From: an uncultured Oscillospiraceae bacterium
GTDB taxonomy: Bacteria > Bacillota > Clostridia > Oscillospirales > Acutalibacteraceae
DNA: 29,907 bases
Assembly (NCBI GenBank): GCA_900544715.1
Contig: UQWL01000025.1
Location: 1-29,907 of the forward strand
Direction of reading: 5' to 3'
Part shown: piece after piece, positions 7,271 through 14,922 of the stretch
How the letters are laid out: the number at the start of each line of letters is the position of its first letter
How positions within the stretch are numbered: the stretch's first letter is position 1
Notes under the pieces: generated by a model
Seen by the model: the letters and a program-made list of their open reading frames with translations, nothing else
What the model was told of the DNA's origin: nothing
The model's database searches: none
Position numbers and translations under genes: made by a program

Positions 7271-7299
7271 TTGAAAATTTTCAGGAAGTACGATAAACT
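7271..7299 (+). promoter_or_regulatory. Possible promoter for efp
   Basis: TTGAAA at 7271-7276 and TAAACT at 7294-7299 with a 17-base spacer lie about 45 bases ahead of the efp start. The -10 matches only 4 of 6, so this is tentative. The 95-base gap suggests efp can be transcribed separately from pepP. Confidence 0.45.
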
Positions 7300-7343
7300 A
7301 ATATCGTTTCAAGTTACAATACGTTAATCGGAGGAATTTTAGT

Positions 7344-7901
7344 ATGGTATCAGCAGGTGATTTCAGAAACGGCGTTACGTTTGAGATGGACGGAAACGTT
7401 TATCAGATCATTGAATTCCAGCATGTAAAACCCGGCAAGGGCGCGGCTTTTGTGCGCACAAAGATCCGCAACGTGATTGCCGGCGCCGTCACAGAGCGCA
7501 CTTTTAACCCCACGGATAAATTCCCGACCGCTTATATTGAGCGCAAGGAGATGGAGTACTCTTATAACGACGGCGACCTTTATTATTTCATGGATCCTGA
7601 GAGCTATGAACTGATCCCGATCAATGCAAGCGATCTGCCGGATACCTTCAAGTTTGTAAAGGAAAATATGGTCTGCAAGATCCTGTCCTATAAAGGCAAC
7701 GTATTCGGCGTGGAGCCGCCGACGTTTGTCACGCTGGAAGTGACGAAGACAGACCCAGGCTTTAAGGGTGACACAGCCACCAACGCCACCAAACCCGCCA
7801 CGCTGGAAACCGGCGCGGAGATCCGCGTGCCCCTGTTTATCGACGAGGGTGAGATGATTAATATCGACACCCGCACCGGCGAGTATATGAGCCGTGCATA
7901 A
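7344..7901 (+). CDS. efp: Elongation factor P
   Basis: The 185-residue length and the three-domain layout are typical: N-terminal KOW-like domain, residues 1-63; two OB folds after it. The tip loop reads VKPGKGAAF with the modifiable lysine at residue 32, the Bacillus-type context for 5-aminopentanol modification or for an unmodified lysine. The C-terminal signature IRVPLFIDEGEMINIDTRTG is intact. EF-P rescues ribosomes stalled on proline runs. This fits the presence of Pro-rich surface proteins in the window, though that link is only suggestive. GGAGG ends about 9 bases before the ATG. Confidence 0.98.
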   Translation: MVSAGDFRNGVTFEMDGNVYQIIEFQHVKPGKGAAFVRTKIRNVIAGAVTERTFNPTDKFPTAYIERKEMEYSYNDGDLYYFMDPESYELIPINASDLPDTFKFVKENMVCKILSYKGNVFGVEPPTFVTLEVTKTDPGFKGDTATNATKPATLETGAEIRVPLFIDEGEMINIDTRTGEYMSRA

Positions 7902-7996
7902 GCGCCCTTTCAGGCGGGTATATTGAAATGGGGTCCTGTTCCGGGCATCTATGCGGCATGGCCGGATCAATCTATAACCTTTAAAAGGAGATTATC

Positions 7997-8422
7997 ATGA
8001 TGACAGTTACGGAAAAAGTGGCCTATCTCAAGGGACTTGCGAAGGGGCTTGACCTTGCGCAGGACAAGGCGGAAACCAAAATGTTTGACGCGATCATGGA
8101 AGTGCTCGAGGATATGGCGCTTACCGTCTCCGATCTGGAGGACGAGGTCGCAGAGCTGGGCGAGCAGATCGACGCTGTTGATGAGGATCTCGCGGATGTA
8201 GAAGAGATTGTCTTTGATGATTACGACGACGAGTGCGATTGCTGCGGCGACGATGATGAGATGTATGAGGTGGAATGCCCCGCGTGCCATGAGACGATCT
8301 ACCTCGATGAAAGCATCCTGGAGGATGGCGCGATCGAATGCCCCAATTGCGGCACAGAACTGGAATTTGACTTTGATTGTGATTGCGACGATTGTGCGGG
8401 CAGTGATGGGGAAGACGATTGA
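7997..8422 (+). CDS. Acidic zinc-ribbon protein, CD1247 N-terminal-domain type
   Basis: The 141-residue product starts MTVTEKVAYLKGLAKGLDL and continues with an acidic heptad-like helix (DLEDEVAELGEQIDAVDEDL, residues 49-68). A Cys-rich part follows: CDCC, then a zinc-ribbon pair CPAC ... CPNC about 21 residues apart, and an Asp/Cys-rich end. The N-terminal segment matches, from memory, the conserved clostridial CD1247 N-terminal domain found near efp. Metal binding by the two CPxC knuckles is likely; function is not known. AAAGGAG ends 6 bases before the first ATG; a second ATG follows directly and could be used instead. A strong hairpin lies 48 bases downstream. Confidence 0.88.
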   Translation: MMTVTEKVAYLKGLAKGLDLAQDKAETKMFDAIMEVLEDMALTVSDLEDEVAELGEQIDAVDEDLADVEEIVFDDYDDECDCCGDDDEMYEVECPACHETIYLDESILEDGAIECPNCGTELEFDFDCDCDDCAGSDGEDD

Positions 8423-8470
8423 CCGCACGGCCAAACATCCTTTTGAGAAGCAGAAAGCGAGCATGAAGGG

Positions 8471-8510
8471 GGCTGCTGCAAAATGCAAAGCATTTTGCAG
8501 CAGCCTCTTT
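8471..8510 (+). terminator. Stem-loop terminator after the zinc-ribbon gene
   Basis: A perfect 15-bp stem (8471-8485 with 8491-8505), a 5-base loop, then TCTTT. The stem is very strong but the T tract is short. It probably closes the yqeG-to-zinc-ribbon unit. Confidence 0.75.
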
Positions 8511-8561
8511 GCCCACTTGAAAAATCTGTTTCTCATCAGGAGGCAAATTTCGGGCTCTAAT

Positions 8562-8592
8562 GCGCAGTGCAGCTGCGCCTTTTCATCTTTTT
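8562..8592 (+). terminator. Second hairpin with T-rich tail just ahead of the flavodoxin-like gene
   Basis: A 6-bp GC stem (8562-8567 with 8573-8578), a 5-base loop, and a pyrimidine-rich tail (CTTTTCATCTTTTT) ending directly at the ribosome site of the next gene. It may be a back-up terminator or, because of its position, an attenuator for 8607-9131. The stem is short. Confidence 0.4.
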
Positions 8593-8606
8593 AGGAGGTG
8601 TTTCGA

Positions 8607-9131
8607 TTGAAATACGGTATTTATTATGAAAGTGTTACTGGGAATACGGAAAAACTTGCGCGGGCAATCAGCGGGGTGCTGCCTGCACAGGCGTGTAAAG
8701 CGGTTGCCCTTACAGCAAGGGCAGAGGAGCCGCTTCCGGAGCTTCTTTTTATTGGCTTTTGGACGGACAAGGGCATCTGTCCACCTGCGACGCAATCGCT
8801 TCTCACCGGCCTGCATGGCAAAAAAATCGCCCTGTTCGGAACGGCAGGCTTTGGCAGCGGCGCGTATTTTGATGGCATATTGGAGCGTGTCCAATCGCTG
8901 ATTCCGGCGGATAACCAGGTGCTCGGGGGATTTCTGTGCCCTGGTGAAATGCCGGAGAGTGTAGGGGCGAAATATGCGGCTGCACTGGAGAACCATCCGG
9001 ACGATGCACGCATGAAGGGCATGCTGGAGGCATTTGAGCAGGCCAAGGGCCATCCGGCCGCGGCGGATTTGGAGCAGGCGGCGGCTTTTGCGCAGGCGAT
9101 GTATGCAAAAGCAGGGGAGTCAGGCAGGTAG
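8607..9131 (+). CDS. Flavodoxin-like protein
   Basis: The 174-residue protein opens with a beta strand and an FMN phosphate loop (YGIYYESVTGNTEKLARAI). It continues with FIGFWTDKG and KIALFGTAGFGSGAYF, the usual isoalloxazine-loop regions of flavodoxins, and ends in a helical extension (residues 120-174). The FWTDKG segment is, as I recall, shared with the flavodoxin-like group that includes BilS of bilirubin-reducing gut bacteria. No bilR-like reductase is nearby, so that role is not claimed. The TTG at 8607 is the start because AGGAGG at 8593-8598 sits 8 bases upstream; the earlier in-frame GTG at 8598 lies in the ribosome site itself. Twelve bases separate it from the HAD gene, so they probably form one message. 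Confidence 0.85.
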   Translation: MKYGIYYESVTGNTEKLARAISGVLPAQACKAVALTARAEEPLPELLFIGFWTDKGICPPATQSLLTGLHGKKIALFGTAGFGSGAYFDGILERVQSLIPADNQVLGGFLCPGEMPESVGAKYAAALENHPDDARMKGMLEAFEQAKGHPAAADLEQAAAFAQAMYAKAGESGR

Positions 9132-9143
9132 GGAGAGCTTAGC

Positions 9144-9743
9144 ATGATACGCAATATCGTTTTTGACTTTGGCAATGTGATCGGGCGCTATGATGCTGAG
9201 GAACTGATTGGTCGATTTTGCAAAGAGGAGACGGACCGTAAGGCCTTCCACCAGGCTATTTTTTATGATTGGGCGTCATTGGATGCGGGTAAAATCTCCT
9301 ATGAGGACTATACCGCACAGGCGCTGGAACAGCTGCCCGGTCGTCTGCATACGGCGGCCCGCGCTTTTTTTCATAATTGGTACCGCTATCTGCCCTATAT
9401 GGATGGCATTCCAGAGCTGATTGTGGATTTAAAGGAGCGGAAAGTGCATCTGTATCTTTTGTCAAACGCATCGGTCTTTTTTGCGCAGCATTTGGATTTT
9501 TATGGCGCCGTACAGGGCTTTGACGGAATTGTCATTTCCGGCGAGGTGCAAATGGCAAAGCCGGAGCCGGAGATTTACGCCTATCTGCTGGAGAACTATG
9601 CGCTCCGCCCGGAGGAATGCTTTTTTATTGACGATCTGGAGGAGAATATCAGGGCCGCCCGGCAGTGCGGGATGGAGGGCTATGTTTTTGACGGCGATAC
9701 GCCCCGCCTGAGAGAAGCTTTATTCTCCCGCCTGGGGCGGTAG
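9144..9743 (+). CDS. HAD-family hydrolase (YihX-like, subfamily IA)
   Basis: The 199-residue protein has the nucleophile motif FDFGNVI (Asp8), with glycine where many HADs have the second Asp. This is the DxGNV form of the YihX/epoxide-hydrolase-N-like group. Motif II SNAS, motif III KPEPEIY, and motif IV FIDDLEENI are all present, and a helical cap domain lies at about residues 15-85. It is likely a phosphatase for a small phosphorylated metabolite such as a sugar phosphate or flavin mononucleotide; the substrate cannot be read from the sequence. It follows the flavodoxin-like gene closely and precedes the regulator of the ECF operon by 66 bases. Confidence 0.92.
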   Translation: MIRNIVFDFGNVIGRYDAEELIGRFCKEETDRKAFHQAIFYDWASLDAGKISYEDYTAQALEQLPGRLHTAARAFFHNWYRYLPYMDGIPELIVDLKERKVHLYLLSNASVFFAQHLDFYGAVQGFDGIVISGEVQMAKPEPEIYAYLLENYALRPEECFFIDDLEENIRAARQCGMEGYVFDGDTPRLREALFSRLGR

Positions 9744-9809
9744 CCTCCCCTTACCCAAAAACACAAAATGGAGTACGATTCACACAGCATGTACAAAGGG
9801 GGCTTTGCC

Positions 9810-10181
9810 ATGAAAATACAGGAATCGGGCGAAAATTATCTTGAGATGATTCTGATGTTGAAAAAGGAAAAGGGCAGCGTGCGGTCAATCGACGTGGCGC
9901 ATGCGCTTTCCGTTACCAAGCCCAGTGTTTCAAGAGCAATGTCTATTCTGCGCCAAGCGGGTCACATCACGATGGATGAAGAAGGCCTCCTGAGCCTGAC
10001 GGCTTCCGGGCGCGAGATTGCGGAGCGGATTTATGAGCGCCATCGGCTTTTAACAGAGTATTTAACGGCGCTCGGCGTCAGCCCGGAAACAGCGGCGCAG
10101 GATGCCTGCCGGATGGAGCATGTGATCAGCCAGGAATCGTTTGACAAAATCCGCGCGCATGTTTCAGATGGAAAATCGTGA
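9810..10181 (+). CDS. DtxR/MntR-family metal-dependent transcriptional regulator
   Basis: The 123-residue protein has the DtxR winged-helix DNA-binding domain (residues 5-65, recognition helix around TKPSVSRAMSIL). A dimerisation domain with metal-ligand positions follows: Glu8, Glu12, His78, and CRMEH at 100-104 (Cys100, Glu103, His104). A cysteine at the place where MntR has Glu99 is the DtxR/IdeR arrangement, which suggests iron rather than manganese sensing; this is an inference. It lacks the C-terminal FeoA/SH3 domain, so it is the short form. The ATG at 9810 is preferred over 9768 because AAAGGGGG lies about 8 bases upstream. The ECF T gene follows after 6 bases, so the regulator leads that operon. 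Confidence 0.9.
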   Translation: MKIQESGENYLEMILMLKKEKGSVRSIDVAHALSVTKPSVSRAMSILRQAGHITMDEEGLLSLTASGREIAERIYERHRLLTEYLTALGVSPETAAQDACRMEHVISQESFDKIRAHVSDGKS

Positions 10182-10187
10182 TCGCGG

Positions 10188-11114
10188 ATGAAACAGAATT
10201 TATATGGAAAAAACGCCGCCGATAGGCTGGGCATGCGTTTTCAGGCACAGCATCCTTTGGTGGCACTCCTATATTACTGTGAACTGTTTGCCGCGCTGTT
10301 CCTCTTCGATAGCCTATTCTACACCGCTGTGATTCTAATCTGGATGACGCCGCTTGCCTGCCGGACAGCGGGCACACGGCGAGCGCTGCGCCTTTTGGGC
10401 GGCGCGCTTTTGTTTGGCGGGCTGCTCTTGGTGCTGAATCCGCTTTTGAACAGTGAGGGGATTCATATCCTTTTTTATCTCGGGGAGCGCCCGGTAACAA
10501 TGGAGTCGCTGCTCTACGGCATGCATAATCTGCTGCTGATTGCGGCGCTGCTGATGGTATTCCCCTCCTTGAATGTGCTGCTGGACAGCGAGCGCATTTT
10601 GTTCCTGTTTTCCCGCCTGATGCAGACGAGCGCGCTGATTTTGAGCATGGCCATGCGTTTTGTGCCGCTGCTCACCCGCCGTGCGCGGGAATTGCGGCAG
10701 CTCCACCGGCAGGAGGGTGGGGGTCTACCCGCGCGCCTGCGCCATGCAGGCAAATTGCTTGGCGCACTGCTGGATTGGACGATGGAGGAGGGCATGCAAT
10801 CTGCACGGACGCTCCGGGCACGCGGATACGGCGCGCAGAGCCGGAGCTTTTATGGCACATTCCGCTTTACAGCCCGCGATGCGTGCGCAAGCTGCTTTTT
10901 GCTGGCGGGCTTGGGATTGATGATCGGGCTGCGCATCCTTGGCGCAGGGAAATGGCTCTATTTCCCCGCCTTTGATGCGCCGCGCATGAATCTTCTTCAG
11001 GCGGCGGGGCTTGTCGTGCTATGCCTTACGTGCGGCTATCCGTTCCTGCTGGAGGCGGGAAGCCGGGCGCTGTGCTGGGTTGCAGCGCATAGAAGGAGGG
11101 AGATCCTTGTCTGA
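10188..11114 (+). CDS. ecfT: ECF transporter T component (EcfT)
   Basis: The 308-residue integral membrane protein has about five to six hydrophobic segments. A cytoplasmic region contains the coupling-helix signature (ARTLRARGYGA, near residue 210) that docks onto the ATPases in energy-coupling-factor transporters. The family's other conserved segment (ILSMAMRFVPLLTRRARELR, about residues 148-168) is also visible. It links the ATPases to the substrate-binding S component. It starts 6 bases after the regulator's stop with no clear ribosome site, so translational coupling is likely, and it overlaps the ATPase gene by 8 bases. Confidence 0.92.
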   Translation: MKQNLYGKNAADRLGMRFQAQHPLVALLYYCELFAALFLFDSLFYTAVILIWMTPLACRTAGTRRALRLLGGALLFGGLLLVLNPLLNSEGIHILFYLGERPVTMESLLYGMHNLLLIAALLMVFPSLNVLLDSERILFLFSRLMQTSALILSMAMRFVPLLTRRARELRQLHRQEGGGLPARLRHAGKLLGALLDWTMEEGMQSARTLRARGYGAQSRSFYGTFRFTARDACASCFLLAGLGLMIGLRILGAGKWLYFPAFDAPRMNLLQAAGLVVLCLTCGYPFLLEAGSRALCWVAAHRRREILV

Positions 11115-12699
11115 TCCACAGCAGCTGATTGCTTTGCGGGACTATCACTTTACCTATGCGATGGGCACAAAGCCTGCCCTGCGACATATTTCCCTGGAAA
11201 TCCGAGAGGGGGATTTTATCGTCCTCTGCGGTGCGTCCGGCAGCGGGAAGAGCACCTTGCTCGAAGTGCTGAAGCCGGATATCACCCCGTGTGGCGTTTC
11301 GGAAGGGGCAGTTGAAACATCGCTCACCCCGCAGGAGGCGGCAATCGTTTTTCAAAATCCGGAGTCGCAGCTGCTGACGGCCAGCGTGCTCAGCGATTTG
11401 GCCCTTCCCATGGAAAACTGCGGCCTGCCGCCGCAGGTGATGCGCCGCCGTATGGCGGAAACGGTGAGCTTCTTCGGGCTGGAGCATTTGCTGCACAAAG
11501 GGCCGGAGCTGCTCTCCGGCGGTGAGAAACAGCTGGTTTCCCTCTGCGCGGCGCTCATGATGCAGCCGAGGCTGCTACTGCTGGACGAGCCCACCGCGCA
11601 GCTCGACCCGATTGCGGCGCGCGCTTTTTTTGATATGCTCCGCCGCGTGCACGAGGAGCTGGGGATTACAGTTGTGCTGGCCGAGCACCGGCTCGATGAG
11701 GCCGCGGCGCTTTGTAGTGGCCTGGTGCTCCTGCAAAACGGCGAAGTGCGATACCGTGGTGCGCCGGAGGAGGTGTTTCGCCGGATTTGGCGCGAGGGGG
11801 ATACATCGTTTCTCCCGTTTGTGCCGCAGCTTCCGCTGTGCTCGTTGGCGCTGGATGCGGAAAAACCGCTCGCCCTGACGCCGCCCGGATTGCGGGAACG
11901 CATCCGTCCGCTTTTATCGGGGAGCCGGAAAGCGGAGGAGCCCGGGATGGAATCGCCCTCGGGGAAAGCGGTGCTTTCCTTCCGGGATTTGTGCTTTGCC
12001 TATGAAAAAGAGAAGCCAGTGCTGCAAAACCTGCGCATGGAGCTTAGAGAGCGGGAACTCCTTTGCCTGCTCGGCGGAAATGGCAGCGGGAAGAGCACGC
12101 TTTTAAAGCTTGCCGCGGGGATTTTGATGCCGCAGGCAGGGCGGATTCAGCGGAAAAAAGGCTTGCGGATCGGTTATTTGCCGCAAAGCTTGCAGGCGTG
12201 TTTCCTGGCCGATACGCTGGAGGAAGCGCTTGCGGATAGCCGCGGGCGGGGCGGCTGCTCCATAGAGGAGCAGGAGCGCATCGTGGAGGCCTTTGAGCTG
12301 ACAGCGCTACTGAGCCGCCACCCTTATGACCTTAGCGGCGGCGAGCAGCAGCGGGCGGCCTTTGCTGCGCTTTTGCTGCGCCGCCCAGATGTGTTGCTGC
12401 TCGATGAGCCGACGAAGGGGCTTGACCCGGCGGCAAAGTCGTTGTTGGGCGAGGTACTGCACCGGCTGAACCTGCCGGTTTTGCTCGCTACACACGATAT
12501 CGCCTTTGCGGCGGCCTTTGCGGATCGCTGCGCCATGCTCTTTGACGGTGCGGTGGCGGATGCCGCCCGGCCGCGCAGCTTTTTTCAGGGGAGCCGGTAT
12601 TATACCACTGCCATTGGCAAGGCGCTTTCTCCCCTTGGCTGTGACGCGATTTTATATGAGGATGTGCTTTCGTTATGCGGGCGAAAAGAGCGGGAATGA
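11107..12699 (+). CDS. Fused double ECF ATPase (EcfA-EcfA')
   Basis: The 530-residue protein holds two complete ABC ATPase domains in one chain. Domain 1 (residues 5-250): Walker A GASGSGKST at 42-50, signature LSGGEKQ, Walker B LLLLDEPTAQLDP, and H-loop AEHR. Domain 2 (about 295-525): Walker A GGNGSGKST near 323, signature LSGGEQQR, Walker B LLLDEPTKGLDP, and H-loop ATHD. The signature and Walker B are intact in both, so both sites should hydrolyse ATP. Such fusions occur in dedicated ECF systems like YkoD. The TTG at 11107 is the start: GGAGGG ends 6 bases upstream, and the resulting N-terminus fits the first beta strand. It overlaps ecfT by 8 bases. Confidence 0.93.
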   Translation: MSDPQQLIALRDYHFTYAMGTKPALRHISLEIREGDFIVLCGASGSGKSTLLEVLKPDITPCGVSEGAVETSLTPQEAAIVFQNPESQLLTASVLSDLALPMENCGLPPQVMRRRMAETVSFFGLEHLLHKGPELLSGGEKQLVSLCAALMMQPRLLLLDEPTAQLDPIAARAFFDMLRRVHEELGITVVLAEHRLDEAAALCSGLVLLQNGEVRYRGAPEEVFRRIWREGDTSFLPFVPQLPLCSLALDAEKPLALTPPGLRERIRPLLSGSRKAEEPGMESPSGKAVLSFRDLCFAYEKEKPVLQNLRMELRERELLCLLGGNGSGKSTLLKLAAGILMPQAGRIQRKKGLRIGYLPQSLQACFLADTLEEALADSRGRGGCSIEEQERIVEAFELTALLSRHPYDLSGGEQQRAAFAALLLRRPDVLLLDEPTKGLDPAAKSLLGEVLHRLNLPVLLATHDIAFAAAFADRCAMLFDGAVADAARPRSFFQGSRYYTTAIGKALSPLGCDAILYEDVLSLCGRKERE

Positions 12700-13367
12700 C
12701 ACTGGGCGGCGGTTGCCTTGCGGCGGCGCTGCTGGCGGCGTTTTTGCAGAAAGGGGAGGGCTCCTTTTTGCCCGCGCTGCTGCTTGCGGTGAGCGGTGTG
12801 CTGCTGGTGCTCTTTGCGGGCTTTGAGCGTAGCCGTGCAGGAGCGCAGGCGGTGGTGCTGATCGCTCTGCTGTCGGCCGTTTCCTGTGCGGGCCGGGTTT
12901 TATTCGCGGGCCTTCCAAGCGTGCAACCTTCCTCGAGCCTGATTATTTTGACGGGGATCGTATTCGGCCCGCAGGCGGGGTTTATGACGGGTGCGATGAC
13001 AGCCCTGACCTCCAACATGCTTTTGGGGCAAGGGCCGTGGACGGTTTGGCAGATGGCGGCTTGGGGGATGATGGGGCTATCCTCCGGCTTGCTTCAGCGA
13101 CTGCTAAAACGGCACGGGCTCCTGCTTTCGCTGTATGGATGCGTATGGGGCTTTTTATTCGGCTGGTTTATGAATCTCTGGACGGTATCCGGTGGCTTTT
13201 TCGGGCCGTTTTCCCTGCGGGCGGTGGTGGCGGCATGCGCGGCCTCTCTTCCGCTTGATTTGGCTCATGCGGCCTGTAATTTGCTGCTTCTCCTTTTGTT
13301 CGAAAAGCCGTTTTTGCGGAAAATGGAACGGATTGCCGTAAAATATGGGCTTAAACAGCAAATTTAA
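12675..13367 (+). CDS. ECF transporter S component, cobalamin-type by resemblance
   Basis: The 230-residue membrane protein has about six hydrophobic segments and a basic N-terminus. The stretch GRVLFAGLPSVQPSSSLIIL, then GIVFGPQAGFMTGAMTALTSN and MLLGQGPWTVWQM, is typical of a clostridial S-component group. I associate that group with cobalamin or its precursors (CbrT/CblT-like) from memory; the substrate is not shown by the sequence. It would bind the vitamin outside and topple in the membrane when driven by the T and ATPase subunits. The ATG at 12675 overlaps the ATPase gene by 25 bases. An ATG at 12696 giving an ATGA overlap is an equally plausible start but would lose the basic N-terminus. 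Confidence 0.85.
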   Translation: MRAKRAGMTLGGGCLAAALLAAFLQKGEGSFLPALLLAVSGVLLVLFAGFERSRAGAQAVVLIALLSAVSCAGRVLFAGLPSVQPSSSLIILTGIVFGPQAGFMTGAMTALTSNMLLGQGPWTVWQMAAWGMMGLSSGLLQRLLKRHGLLLSLYGCVWGFLFGWFMNLWTVSGGFFGPFSLRAVVAACAASLPLDLAHAACNLLLLLLFEKPFLRKMERIAVKYGLKQQI

Positions 13368-13391
13368 AGCTGTTTTGAAAAGGAGAAAACA

Positions 13392-13427
13392 AAAAGGTGG
13401 GAACCGCACTGGCGGCCCCACCTTTTG
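13392..13427. terminator. Bidirectional terminator between the ECF operon and purB
   Basis: A perfect 10-bp stem (13392-13401 with 13417-13426) has an inner GC hairpin. A-rich sequence to its left gives a good T run on the - strand, and TTTTG follows on the + strand. It should stop both convergent transcripts, better for purB. Confidence 0.8.
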
Positions 13428-13454
13428 TGATATGAATTTATTGGCGTGAAAGCG

Positions 13455-14885
13455 TCAAACGCTGATCTCCACCTCAAGCCCCAACTCGTCCGCGCAGCGG
13501 TCGAGGATCGGGCGGATGTGTTCCGCTACGAATTCTTCCGTTTGCTGCGGGGCGCGGCCGACGAAATTCGCCGGATGCATGAGAGCTTTCAGTTCCTCAA
13601 GCGTGGTGCCGAAGAGCGGATCAGCCGCAATGCGCGCGAGTAAGTCATTTTCGCCGCCCTGCTCTTTGACGACCTTCCCGGCCGCCATGGAGTGCACACG
13701 GATTGCCTCGTGCAGCTCCTGCCGGTCGCCGCCGCGCTTGACGGCGTCCATCATGATGTTTTCCGTCGCCATGAACGGCAATTCGGCCATCAGCCGTTTC
13801 TCAATGACCTTCGGATAGACCACCAGCCCGCTGACCACGTTGATATACAGCTCTAAGATCGCATCCGTCGCAAGGAACCCTTCCGCCACGCTGATACGTT
13901 TGTTGGCGGAATCGTCGAGCGTGCGCTCAAACCATTGGGTGGAGGCGGTCATTGCGGGGTTCAGCGTATCCGCGACCACATAGCGGGCGAGGGAGGCGAT
14001 GCGCTCGCTGCGCATGGGGTTGCGCTTATAGGCCATGGCGGAGGAGCCGATCTGGTTCTTTTCAAACGGCTCTTCCACCTCCTTGAGGTGCTGCAAAAGC
14101 CGTAAATCGCTCGAAAATTTGGCCGCGGACTGTGCGATGCCGCTCAGCACGGAGAGCACCTGGCTATCCACCTTGCGGGGATACGTCTGGCCGGAAACGG
14201 GGAAGCAGGCCGCAAAGCCCATCTTCTCCGCAATTTTTTGATCGAGCTGCTTTACCTTGCTGTGATCGCCGTTAAAGAGCTCCAAAAAGCTTGCCTGCGT
14301 GCCGGTGGTGCCCTTGGAGCCGAGCAGCTTCAGCTGCGAAAGCTGGAATTCGAGCGCTTCAAAATCGAGCAGCAGATCCTCCAGCCACAGGGAAGCGCGC
14401 TTGCCGACCGTGGTCGGCTGGGCGGGCTGGAAGTGAGTAAAGGCGAGGCAGGGCAGGTCTTTATACTTTAGCGCAAACTGCGCGAGTTGATCCATGAGGT
14501 TCACAAGCTTTTTGTGCAGCAGTCGCAGGCCCTCAGCCATTGTGATGATATCCGTATTGTCGCCGACGTAGCAGGAGGTTGCGCCCAGATGGATGATCGG
14601 CTTTGCCTTGGGGCACTGTACGCCGTAGGCGTAAACGTGGGACATCACGTCGTGCCGCACCAGCTTTTCGCGCTCCTGAGCGACCTCGTAGTTGATATCG
14701 TCCCGGTGCGCCTTCAGCTCGGCGATCTGCTCATCTGTAATCTCTAGCCCGAGCTCCTGCTCGCTTTCCGCAAGCGCAATCCAGAGCCGGCGCCAGGTGC
14801 GGAATTTAAAATCCGGGGAGAAGATGTACTGCATCTCCCTGCTGGCATAGCGGGAGTTGAGGGGGGATTCGTAACGATCTTTCAT
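13455..14885 (-). CDS. purB: Adenylosuccinate lyase
   Basis: The 476-residue protein belongs to the fumarase/aspartase superfamily and acts twice in purine synthesis, splitting SAICAR and adenylosuccinate with release of fumarate. It begins MKDRYESPLNSRYAS and contains the signature loop GSSAMAYKRNPMRSERIASL, the LGATSCYVGDNTD region, and the catalytic His region FTHFQPAQPTT. Length matches the longer (eukaryote-like and clostridial) class of about 475 residues. An AGGAAAGGATGG site precedes the ATG. It is the last gene of the - strand unit, 37 bases after purF. Confidence 0.97.
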   Translation of the reverse strand: MKDRYESPLNSRYASREMQYIFSPDFKFRTWRRLWIALAESEQELGLEITDEQIAELKAHRDDINYEVAQEREKLVRHDVMSHVYAYGVQCPKAKPIIHLGATSCYVGDNTDIITMAEGLRLLHKKLVNLMDQLAQFALKYKDLPCLAFTHFQPAQPTTVGKRASLWLEDLLLDFEALEFQLSQLKLLGSKGTTGTQASFLELFNGDHSKVKQLDQKIAEKMGFAACFPVSGQTYPRKVDSQVLSVLSGIAQSAAKFSSDLRLLQHLKEVEEPFEKNQIGSSAMAYKRNPMRSERIASLARYVVADTLNPAMTASTQWFERTLDDSANKRISVAEGFLATDAILELYINVVSGLVVYPKVIEKRLMAELPFMATENIMMDAVKRGGDRQELHEAIRVHSMAAGKVVKEQGGENDLLARIAADPLFGTTLEELKALMHPANFVGRAPQQTEEFVAEHIRPILDRCADELGLEVEISV

Positions 14886-14922
14886 TCAATGCCATCCTTT
14901 CCTAAAACGGTGCGTTTCGCGC

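Noticed and set aside
9744..9809. Cobalamin or other riboswitch before the ECF operon
   Set aside because: The gap is only 66 bases and shows no conserved box or stem-loop that I can recognise.
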